In this document: piece after piece, positions 17,115 through 24,254 of the stretch | Position numbering within the stretch: position 1 is the stretch's first letter | Layout of the letters: each line of letters begins with the position of its first letter | DNA from: JADKFD01 sp050250665 | Lineage (GTDB): Bacteria > Pseudomonadota > Gammaproteobacteria > Xanthomonadales > SZUA-5 | Length of the DNA: 64,000 bases | Assembly: GCA_050250665.1 (NCBI GenBank) | Contig: JBFWOF010000032.1 | Coordinates: 1-64,000, forward strand | Direction: 5' to 3' | Position numbers and translations under genes: made by a program | Notes under the pieces: model-generated | Seen by the model: the letters and a program-made list of their open reading frames with translations, nothing else | Told to the model about the DNA's origin: nothing | Databases searched by the model: none

Positions 17115-18323
17115 ATGAGTGAAAGCCTGATCTCCAACCTGCTGGTCATGGGTGCGCTGATCGCGGCTGCGCTGCTGCTGTTTCATCCCAGGGTGTCCGG
17201 CAATGCAGTCTGGCGAGCGACGGTCACGCCGCTGGCTTCGATCATCGGCAGCGGATTTCTGGTGCTCGCGCCCCTGCTGGTGCGGCATTTCGGCACCGCT
17301 GCGGTCTGGGTCATGGCCGGCTTGTGTGCGGTCGCCTATGCGGTGGGCGCTGCCATCCGCTGGAACATCCTGGTGCTGGATGAGCCCGAACACCAGTCGG
17401 CGCTGGCGGCGCAGCGCATCGAGCACCTGGCCTCGTGGGTGCTGGCCTTCGCCTATGTGATATCGGTCTGCTACTACCTGAATCTGTTCGGCGCCTTCGC
17501 GATGAGCATGACGCCCTTCGATGGCGTCATCGAAGGCAAGGTGATGACCACCGCCGTGCTGCTGTTCATTGCCTTTCTCGGCTGGCGCGGTGGCCTGAAG
17601 AGTCTGGAGCGGGCCGAGACCTACAGCGTGGGCATCAAGCTGGCGGTGATCGCCGGCCTGTTGGCGGGGATGGCCTATTACGCCCACCTGTTGGCGGGCA
17701 AGGGTCAGATCCAGCATCACGCGGGTCAGTTCGACTGGGACAGTTTGCGTCTGGCCTTCGGGCTCATCATCACGGTGCAGGGCTTCGAAACCTCTCGATA
17801 TCTCAGCGAGGGCCACGACGCGCGCACCCGCGTGCGCACCATGCGCTACGCCCAGTGGCTGGCCACCGCGGTCTATCTGATCTACATCGGCCTGGCCGGG
17901 CTCAGCTTTCCGGTCGAGTCCGTAGGCCTGCGCGAAACGGCGGTGATCGGCATGACCGCCGCCATTTCTCCCTTGCTCCCGGTGCTGCTGGTGATCGCCG
18001 CACTGGCGGCGCAATTCAGCGCGGCGGTCGCCGACACCAACGGCTGTGGCGGCCTGACTCAGGAAATGAGCCGTGGCCGCATCCACTCGCGCGTGGCGTA
18101 TCTGCTGCTGGTGGCGATGGCACTGCTGCTGACCTGGAGCGCCAACATCTATCAGATCATCAGCTACGCCTCGCGCGCCTTTGCGCTGTACTACGCGCTG
18201 CAATGCGCGCTGGCCACCTGGACCAGTCATCGCCGCGCCGGGTGGAACTGGCGCACGCTGGCGTTCGCCGCCTTGACCAGCCTGATGCTGGCCGCGGCGG
18301 CGCTCGGGGTGTCGGTGGAATAG
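17115..18323 (+). CDS. APC-like multi-spanning membrane protein
   Basis: 402 residues from ATG 17115, with about 10-11 hydrophobic helices. The first transmembrane pair holds an APC-like glycine break (ASIIGSGFLVLAPLL) and a later helix reads LAFGLIITVQGFETSRYLSEGHDARTRVRTMRYAQWLATAVYLIYIG, resembling helix 6 to 7 of amino acid permeases. I infer an inner-membrane transporter with unknown substrate. Divergent from arsC; no operon partners. Confidence 0.75.
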   Translation: MSESLISNLLVMGALIAAALLLFHPRVSGNAVWRATVTPLASIIGSGFLVLAPLLVRHFGTAAVWVMAGLCAVAYAVGAAIRWNILVLDEPEHQSALAAQRIEHLASWVLAFAYVISVCYYLNLFGAFAMSMTPFDGVIEGKVMTTAVLLFIAFLGWRGGLKSLERAETYSVGIKLAVIAGLLAGMAYYAHLLAGKGQIQHHAGQFDWDSLRLAFGLIITVQGFETSRYLSEGHDARTRVRTMRYAQWLATAVYLIYIGLAGLSFPVESVGLRETAVIGMTAAISPLLPVLLVIAALAAQFSAAVADTNGCGGLTQEMSRGRIHSRVAYLLLVAMALLLTWSANIYQIISYASRAFALYYALQCALATWTSHRRAGWNWRTLAFAALTSLMLAAAALGVSVE

Positions 18324-18361
18324 TCCCGAGCCGCCGTCGACGAGGCCAAAGCCTGCCCGGA

Positions 18362-18751
18362 TCAGGATTTCCGCTCAGGGTGTGCGCGGAAGAACTTCCC
18401 CGCCAACACCGCCGGCGCAATCTCGTCCACATAGTTCCAGGCCGAAAATTCCACCGGATGCTCGCCCTCGACCACGGGGTCTGCGCCAAACATGCGGTAG
18501 TTGCGGATCAGTTCGTCCACATCCCTGGCCTGCGACAGCGAGCCCACGGATTCCAGCAACGAGTTTTCGACCACATCGCGGGCCGCCTGGAGCGCCGCCT
18601 CGGCCGAGGGGTAGGGACCCTTTCGATAGCTTTCGCTCTCGTCCATGTAATGGAAGTTGTCGTAGACCTTGACGTACCACTGTTCGGTCATCTTTACGGT
18701 TGGCCGGCGGCGGAAGAGTCCGGCCATCCGGGTGATCCAGCCTTCGCTCAT
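18362..18751 (-). CDS. hypothetical protein coupled to an HD-domain protein
   Basis: I do not recognise the family. It has 129 residues, is soluble, and has a basic N-terminus and an aromatic core (EQWYVKVYDNFHYMDESESYRKGPY). Its ATG (18749-18751) overlaps the stop of the upstream HD-domain gene, so the two are likely co-translated. Confidence 0.7.
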   Translation of the reverse strand: MSEGWITRMAGLFRRRPTVKMTEQWYVKVYDNFHYMDESESYRKGPYPSAEAALQAARDVVENSLLESVGSLSQARDVDELIRNYRMFGADPVVEGEHPVEFSAWNYVDEIAPAVLAGKFFRAHPERKS

Positions 18752-19371
18752 TCCAGCCCCCGGCGCTCCTGTGCGCCCGCAAGGGAATGAATCCGCGCGA
18801 CCGTCTGTTCAAAAGCCCAGGCCATCGGCGCGCGGCGCGCGCTGAGGATGTCGCTGAGCGAATGGTAGTAGGCCAGCGTGCCCTCACGCCCGGCGGTGAA
18901 GCGTTCGAACACCGCCGGGCCGACGTCCGGGTGCTCGAGGTCGCCCAGGATGGCGCGGGCGTTGTGCAGCTTGTCGCAGCCGGAGACCAGCAGGGTGTGA
19001 TCCGGTTTGTCGCGCAGTTGCGCCAGATAGGCCAGCTTGCGGCGGCGCCAGTTTTCCAGCTTGCTGCCGGCGGCTTCCGCCGCGGCCTTGTCTTCCACAC
19101 TGCCGTCGGTGCAGGCCAGCACGATCTCGATGACTTTGGCCCCGAAGCGGGTGCGGATCGGATCCTCATGCTCGGAACCGCAGTCCTCCAGCACATCGTG
19201 CAGCAGCCCGGCGATGGCCTGATCCTCATCGCCGCCGTGTTCCAGCACCAGACTGGCGACCCCGAGCAGATGGTAGAGGTAGGGAATCTGGGTGCCCTTG
19301 CGGTATTGCGCGGCGTGCGCACTGCGGGCGTAGTCAACTGCGTCGGTGAAACGTGTGCTCAGAGCCGTCAT
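18748..19371 (-). CDS. HD-domain phosphohydrolase (RelA/SpoT hydrolase-like)
   Basis: 207 residues from ATG 19371. Metal-binding His residues in AQYRKGTQIPYLYHLLGVA, the HD pair in AGLLHDVLEDCG, and the distal Asp in LLVSGCDKLHNARAIL are arranged as in the (p)ppGpp hydrolase domain of RelA/SpoT enzymes. No synthetase domain is present, so a small alarmone or nucleotide hydrolase is likely. The last four bases overlap the following gene. Confidence 0.82.
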   Translation of the reverse strand: MTALSTRFTDAVDYARSAHAAQYRKGTQIPYLYHLLGVASLVLEHGGDEDQAIAGLLHDVLEDCGSEHEDPIRTRFGAKVIEIVLACTDGSVEDKAAAEAAGSKLENWRRRKLAYLAQLRDKPDHTLLVSGCDKLHNARAILGDLEHPDVGPAVFERFTAGREGTLAYYHSLSDILSARRAPMAWAFEQTVARIHSLAGAQERRGLE

Positions 19372-19500
19372 GCTGCCCACCCAGGATCAAGGACGATGCC
19401 GCTACGGTAGCCGAAAACACCCGATCGGGTGACAAGTTCGTCGCTTCTGGTGGGTCACGTTGTCGGGCAGGGCCAGAGATCCCCCAAACCATTCGGAAAC

Positions 19501-19538
19501 CGTCATTCCCGCGAATGCGCGCGAATGCGGGAATCCAG
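19501..19538. repeat. short palindromic repeat (CGTCATTCCCGCGAA type)
   Basis: CGTCATTCCCGCGAATGC faces GCGAATGCGGGAATCCAG, a common proteobacterial extragenic repeat. It lies upstream of the glutathione S-transferase gene. Confidence 0.65.
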
Positions 19539-19688
19539 TTTTTCAGGCACTTGCGAAAGCGCTGGAGTCCCGAACGCGGGAAGGACAAGTTGCCAGGACC
19601 TTCCCTCGGTGAGCGCCGGATTCGGCCTTGCCTCCATCCCCGGCCTCCAGCCCGCTATCCTGCCAAGTTTCCAGCCGTGGACCCCATC

Positions 19689-20375
19689 ATGAGCGAACGC
19701 CTGCTGTACGACCTGGTCGCCAGCGACCCCAAGGACCGCTTCAGCCCCTTCTGTTTCCGCGTCAAGCTGGCATTGGCGCACAAGGACCTGAGCTTCCGCA
19801 GCGAACTGGTGAGTTTCACCGACAAGCAGAAGATCGCCTTCACCCAGCAGTCGCTGGTGCCGGTGCTGGTGGAGCCCGATGGCACCGTGGTCTGCGACAG
19901 CTTCAGAATTCTGCAGCACCTGGAACAACGCTATCCGCAGGCGCCGCTGCTGACGCCGGGCGACGTGTCACTGGGTTTCCTGCGGGCCTGGACCGATCGC
20001 AGCCTGCTCGCTGCCACTTTCAAGATTCTGGCGCCGAAGATCCGCGCCCTGTTGCAGGGTGCAGACCAGGCCTACTTCAAAAGCAGCCGCGAACAGCGCA
20101 TGGGTGTGACCCTGGACGCACTGGCGCGCGACGAGGCCAAGTATCGAAGCATCCTCAACACCACGCTCGAACCGCTGCGCACGCTGCTGAAAGCGCAACC
20201 CTGTGTTTCCGGAGCCGCTGTGGGTGCCGGCGATGTGCTGATACTGGGCAATATGCTCTGGGCCGAAGGCGTGCTCGGCGAGCGGCTGCTGCCGGCGGAC
20301 GATCCCATCAGCGCCTGGCGCCAGCGCATGGAGCCATGGGTGCAGAAGGCGCTGGCGATGGCGTCGGTGCTCTGA
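19689..20375 (+). CDS. glutathione S-transferase family protein
   Basis: 228 residues from ATG 19689. The N-terminal thioredoxin-like domain (LLYDLVASDPKDRFSPFCFRVKLALAHK; VPVLVEPDGTVVCDSFRILQHLEQRYP) has the conserved cis-Pro (VPVL) and Asp-Ser glutathione-binding pair. The all-helical C-terminal domain runs from about residue 90. Cytoplasmic conjugating or dehalogenating enzyme; the substrate is unknown. Confidence 0.88.
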   Translation: MSERLLYDLVASDPKDRFSPFCFRVKLALAHKDLSFRSELVSFTDKQKIAFTQQSLVPVLVEPDGTVVCDSFRILQHLEQRYPQAPLLTPGDVSLGFLRAWTDRSLLAATFKILAPKIRALLQGADQAYFKSSREQRMGVTLDALARDEAKYRSILNTTLEPLRTLLKAQPCVSGAAVGAGDVLILGNMLWAEGVLGERLLPADDPISAWRQRMEPWVQKALAMASVL

Positions 20376-20497
20376 GCCGGGCGATTTCCGATCGGAGGAA
20401 CAGCGCCATGTCGTGTTCACGATCAACTTTCTGGCGGTGCTCGGACTCTGGTCGCGACTGCTTGTGTTCTGAGAGGCACAGACCAGGGGCAGCTTCT

Positions 20498-20620
20498 CGT
20501 AGGAGCGCCTTCACGGCGCGATCGGCGACGCGGGTAGACACGACTCCAGGTCGCGACGCAAGGTCGCTCCTACAACAGTGCGCAGCTTCTCGCGGGAGCG
20601 CCTTCGGGAAGGCCGCGAAC
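20498..20620. repeat. REP hairpin cluster (GTAGGAGCG type)
   Basis: TCGTAGGAGCGCCTTCACGG starts at 20498 and GGTCGCTCCTACAACA closes near 20577. A partial further unit (GCGGGAGCGCCTTCGG) follows at 20592. It marks the boundary between core genes and the retron island. Confidence 0.8.
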
Positions 20621-20655
20621 CAGGGCCCTGGCCGCCAAACGCGAGAAGCAGCCAC

Positions 20656-20683
20656 AAAAAACCGCGCCTCAGCGCGGTTGTTT
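20656..20683. terminator. bidirectional intrinsic terminator
   Basis: AACCGCGC (20660-20667), loop CTCA, GCGCGGTT (20672-20679), with an A-run before and TTGTTT after. It separates the upstream genes from the retron. The following 20690-20800 is AT-rich (TTATAAAATATTGATATG) and probably holds the retron promoter. Confidence 0.75.
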
Positions 20684-20875
20684 GGTGCGAAGGTGGGCGT
20701 GCAAATATGCTTATAAAATATTGATATGTTGAGCGTTTCGTTATGCAGGAAGATACAGGCACTCACAAATACACTCGCTGAGCGCCAGTCTTGCGCGGAG
20801 TCTTGATTGGCGGGCCGCTTCTTGATCGACAGCCTCCCAGCCTGCGACACTCCCTTCGCCATCAAGTGGCAATCA

Positions 20876-22174
20876 ATGGGTCGCAAGATTCAACGACGGA
20901 GATTTCGTGTGCTAGGCAACACATCCCTGTTAGAGAGTGATGCGACGCTCGCTTGGCTTGGTCAGTTCGATCCTTTGGATCAGCAGTTAGCTGTGAAGGT
21001 CCTTCGGTCAATAAGGCTGGTGTCACGAGATGCTTTTTCCGACGGGATGCGCGACCTGATTCTTAGCAGGGCAAATGATGGGGGGTTGCCCGTAGGTTTG
21101 TACGTTGAGAGGGAGCTCGGACATCGTAAAGGGATCCCGCATCGATTGTTCAAGGAGCACGATCGCAAGGTAAGGCGCGCCTATGGCGCGGGACCCAGGC
21201 CTGTCCAACCAATGCGAAGCATTGATCCTGAAGTGGGTAGCGAAGGTATCCTGGCTCAATTGGTGACGGATCTTTGCCGCGAACATCGCACGCGTCTTTT
21301 CAGTCACCCTGGGCCCGACCAAATACGCAAGCACAAGATCCGTCGCTTCATCTTGGTGACGGATTTTGTTGGATCGGGAAAGCGCGCAAGTTCCTACCTT
21401 AAAGCAGCTTGGCGAGTTCGGTCGGTGCGAAGCTGGTGGTCACGGCGAGCGTCACATGGACTCTCGTTTGAAGTGGTCGCGTACGCTGCTACGGCATATG
21501 GTCGCCAGCTAGTTGAATCGCATGCATGCCATCCCGTACTTCACTGCGCAGTGGGCTGCCCCACAATCGACACGGAGTTCTCTGCGGCGGTTCGTGCGCA
21601 GGTGGCGGACGTATGCTCACGGTATGCGCCAGCAAGTCAGTCATCTGCGTTGGGGTTTGGTGGGATTGGTGCGCTGATTGCGTTCGCGCACGGGATTCCA
21701 AACAACGCGCCAAGAATCCTGCATGCGCGCGGACCAGCATGGCGCCCGTTGTTTCCGGCACGTGTTACGGCGGGAGTGCGGCTAGGCATCGGCCTTGAGG
21801 TCGATACGCTGGCTTCGGTGCGGGAGCAGCTGCTAAAGCTGCGTGAGAATCGTTTGGCCGAATCCGAATGGGTTGCCAGAGCGCCGCATAGAGTCCAAAA
21901 CCAATATCTTGTGATGGCAGCTCTCGGAAAGAGACCAAGGTCAATCGAAGTGCTTGCGCTTAGGACTGGTCTGACGATTCTTGAGGTGGGTCGTGCTCTC
22001 TCACTGGCATCAAAAGAGGGTTGGATCGGTGTGGGAAACGCGCTCACTGATCGCGGAAGATCCGAACTTTCTGCGGCGCGTAGAGCCTCGCCGCCGGCAA
22101 AGTTGCTTCCGCATGCGCCCAAACAGCCCTACTATCCGCAGCAGTTGAGGGCGCCATCGAGTTCGTCTAGCTAA
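20876..22174 (+). CDS. retron-associated effector: phosphoribosyltransferase-like domain plus winged helix
   Basis: 432 residues from ATG 20876; GTG 20909 (GGAG upstream) and TTG 20807 are alternatives. Residues of about 158-175 (RFILVTDFVGSGKRASSY) match the PRPP-loop pattern of phosphoribosyltransferases, and the regions before and after form a Rossmann-like core. Residues of about 365-425 (RPRSIEVLALRTGLTILEVGRALSLASKEGWIGVG) are a winged helix. A PRTase-like/winged-helix partner is what I recall for type III retrons. The stop lies inside the predicted ncRNA a1 segment. The gene is less GC-rich than its surroundings, as expected for transferred DNA. Toxic activity is inferred from the family. 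Confidence 0.75.
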   Translation: MGRKIQRRRFRVLGNTSLLESDATLAWLGQFDPLDQQLAVKVLRSIRLVSRDAFSDGMRDLILSRANDGGLPVGLYVERELGHRKGIPHRLFKEHDRKVRRAYGAGPRPVQPMRSIDPEVGSEGILAQLVTDLCREHRTRLFSHPGPDQIRKHKIRRFILVTDFVGSGKRASSYLKAAWRVRSVRSWWSRRASHGLSFEVVAYAATAYGRQLVESHACHPVLHCAVGCPTIDTEFSAAVRAQVADVCSRYAPASQSSALGFGGIGALIAFAHGIPNNAPRILHARGPAWRPLFPARVTAGVRLGIGLEVDTLASVREQLLKLRENRLAESEWVARAPHRVQNQYLVMAALGKRPRSIEVLALRTGLTILEVGRALSLASKEGWIGVGNALTDRGRSELSAARRASPPAKLLPHAPKQPYYPQQLRAPSSSSS

Positions 22175-22373
22175 TGCCAGCGACGACGTTGGCAGCGACG
22201 AGCACCCTACAGTGCTCGACTACGGGGCGCAGATTCTGCAGCTCTACGAGTAAGCGGCCGCATGACGCCAAGGCCCGCCACGCAGTGACCGCCTCTGGCG
22301 GATGCTGCGTGGTCTGGCTTCACTGCGTGGCGGATCTCACCTTTCAGGTGTCAAAGTAGATGACCTCGTGGCG
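22152..22373 (+). ncRNA. retron msr-msd ncRNA
   Basis: a1 (22152-22169, CGCCATCGAGTTCGTCTA) pairs with a2 (22357-22373, TAGATGACCTCGTGGCG) over about 16 pairs with one bulge, one mismatch and one G-U. The base after a1 is G22170 in TAGC, the context of the branching guanosine in characterised retrons. msr hairpins: CGAGCAC/GTGCTCG (22199-22218) and GCAG/CTGC (22229-22239). msd: a perfect 14-bp stem, CCGCCACGCAGTGA (22275-22288) with TCACTGCGTGGCGG (22320-22333), holding a CCGCC-TCT-GGCGG mini-hairpin. A small ACCT/AGGT hairpin follows. a1 overlaps the effector 3' end and a2 overlaps the RT start. Confidence 0.85.
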
Positions 22374-23526
22374 CCCTCAACGCTACAAAGTGGATGCGCG
22401 ACGTGCCGGCCAAGATCCGTCTACAACTAATAACGCGATCGCGGTAGCTGCGATAACGAGAACGGTCTCACCGTCGTTGCCGCCAGTTTTTACACTACGA
22501 CATCTCGCCTATCTATCGGATGTTAACTACGGGTTTCTTCGCGCCGTAGTCTCAAGAACCGTCGAACAGCCGTATCGCATATTCAGGATAAAAAAGCGAC
22601 CGGCTCAGAACGGAGAGCGGCGGTATCGGATTATTGCGGTGCCGAATCAAAATTTGCTCCGGGTGCAGCGTTGGATTGTTGATAACATCCTAAGTGTAGT
22701 CAGGCCCAGCGACGCGAGTGTCGCCTTCTCGAAAGGAGATACCTTGCATGCAGCTGCGGCGCCACACTGCGGGTGTCGGTGGGTGATAAAGCTGGATGTG
22801 TGTCGCTTCTTTGAATCTATAAGCGAGATGCTGATCTATCGTGTATTCACGTCGTTAGGATACCAGCCGTTGGTCGCATTTGAGTTTGCTCGATTGTGTA
22901 CGCGCGAATTTTCGGTCGGCACTCGTCATCAAAACGGTCGATGGCGAGTCCGCTCGCGGGAGCGTTCTGTAATTTCAGCCTATTCGTCTCGGACGGGTCT
23001 TATGGGACATCTGCCGCAAGGTGCGCCTACCAGCCCTATGCTGGCCAATCTGGCAATGAAAGAACTTGATGAGGTAATTGCCTCTATTGCCGATCGGAAG
23101 GGACTGATCTACACGCGATATGCCGATGACTTGACCTTGTCTACAGTCAACCCAAATTTCACGCGGTTGCAAGCCCAATCCGTTATTAAAGAAGTCTACG
23201 CGGTGCTGCGAACGGTAGGGTTGACTCCAAACGTGGCAAAGGCGCGCATCCTGTCTCCGGGAGCCCGCAAGGTCGTATTGGGATTGCTTGTGGATGGCGC
23301 GAAGCCGAAACTACCGCGCGACTTCAAGGCGCGAATGCGACAGCACCTGTATTACCTAAGTCGGGCCGATTTTGGTCCCGGGGTCCACGCTAAGAGAATT
23401 GGATTCGCCTCGATTGTCGGATTGAGGAATCATCTATACGGTCTGGCAGCGTTTGCTGCGCAAATCGAGCCTGAGTATGGAACTAGATGCAGGCTTGCAC
23501 TTGACTGTGTTGAATGGCCACTATAG
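22360..23526 (+). CDS. retron reverse transcriptase
   Basis: 388 residues. RT motifs in order: RYRIIAVPNQNLLRVQRWI (motif 1-2 region, about 89-107), KLDVCRFFESI (144-154), HLPQGAPTSPMLANL (217-231), catalytic YADD (254-257), and KARILSPGARKVVLGLLV (294-311). Two retron hallmarks are altered: NAxxH reads AAAPH (132-136) and the region Y VTG reads VLG (306-308). ATG 22360 lies inside the a2 segment; a later start such as GTG at residue 11 is possible. It uses the upstream ncRNA as template to make msDNA. Lower GC than the core genes. Confidence 0.92.
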   Translation: MTSWRPQRYKVDARRAGQDPSTTNNAIAVAAITRTVSPSLPPVFTLRHLAYLSDVNYGFLRAVVSRTVEQPYRIFRIKKRPAQNGERRYRIIAVPNQNLLRVQRWIVDNILSVVRPSDASVAFSKGDTLHAAAAPHCGCRWVIKLDVCRFFESISEMLIYRVFTSLGYQPLVAFEFARLCTREFSVGTRHQNGRWRVRSRERSVISAYSSRTGLMGHLPQGAPTSPMLANLAMKELDEVIASIADRKGLIYTRYADDLTLSTVNPNFTRLQAQSVIKEVYAVLRTVGLTPNVAKARILSPGARKVVLGLLVDGAKPKLPRDFKARMRQHLYYLSRADFGPGVHAKRIGFASIVGLRNHLYGLAAFAAQIEPEYGTRCRLALDCVEWPL

Positions 23527-23561
23527 GCAATAGTGGTAGGGCCATCGCCACTCCTTGTCAG

Positions 23562-24254
23562 CTAGCTTTCCACCTCAGCCCCACGCGCCGCCAACCAGCT
23601 TTTCCTTAGCTCGAAGTCCGGCATCGCCCGCTCAACCCGCCGCCAGAACTCGGCTGTGTGGTGTGGCTCGTGCAGATGAGCCAGTTCGTGCACGACGACA
23701 TATTCCGCGATGGGTGCTGGGAGCAGGATGGTCTTCCAGTGGAAGTAGAGCCAGGCGCCTTTGCCGCACGAGCCCCAGCGGTAGCCGAGGTCTTGGACTT
23801 TCACGCCGGTGGGCTCGACTTCCATCCGGGCTTGGTACTCGTTGACCTTGCGCGCGAGCCAGGGGCGGGCGTGCTCGCAGTACCAGCGCACCATGTGGGC
23901 GTGGCCTTCGCGCGCCAATGCCCTGGGCATGATGAAACGCCCCGACTGCAGCCTCACGGCAGCGTCGGCCTCTGGCACGAGTTTCAGACGATAGCTGCGA
24001 CCGAGGTACACGAATCCCTCGCCGTCGACGTACTCCTTGGTCCTTGTTTGCCGCCCCAGCGCATCTTTCTTGGCCAACTGCTTGTAGACCCACATTCGCT
24101 TGCGATGCACGAAGTCGCGCAGCACGGCGACCGACACGTCGGGTGGCGCCGACAGGATCAATTCGCCGCCGCGATCCACCGTGATCTCCAGCGCGCGTCG
24201 AGCGCTACTGCGGCGTAGTTCGAACTTTAGGTCGTTGACGGTCAGCGTACTCAC
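23562..24254 (-). CDS. YgjP/DUF45-type zinc metallopeptidase-like protein
   Basis: 230 residues with the DUF45 layout: a beta-rich N-terminal half, then KVQDLGYRWGSCGKGAWLYFHWKTILLPAPIAEYVVVHELAHLHEPHHTAEFWRRVERAMPDF. HELAH plus the downstream His is the zinc site. Its ATG overlaps the hsdR stop (ATGA), so it is the last gene of the restriction operon. Genes of this family often accompany type I systems; the function there is not established. Confidence 0.88.
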   Translation of the reverse strand: MSTLTVNDLKFELRRSSARRALEITVDRGGELILSAPPDVSVAVLRDFVHRKRMWVYKQLAKKDALGRQTRTKEYVDGEGFVYLGRSYRLKLVPEADAAVRLQSGRFIMPRALAREGHAHMVRWYCEHARPWLARKVNEYQARMEVEPTGVKVQDLGYRWGSCGKGAWLYFHWKTILLPAPIAEYVVVHELAHLHEPHHTAEFWRRVERAMPDFELRKSWLAARGAEVES

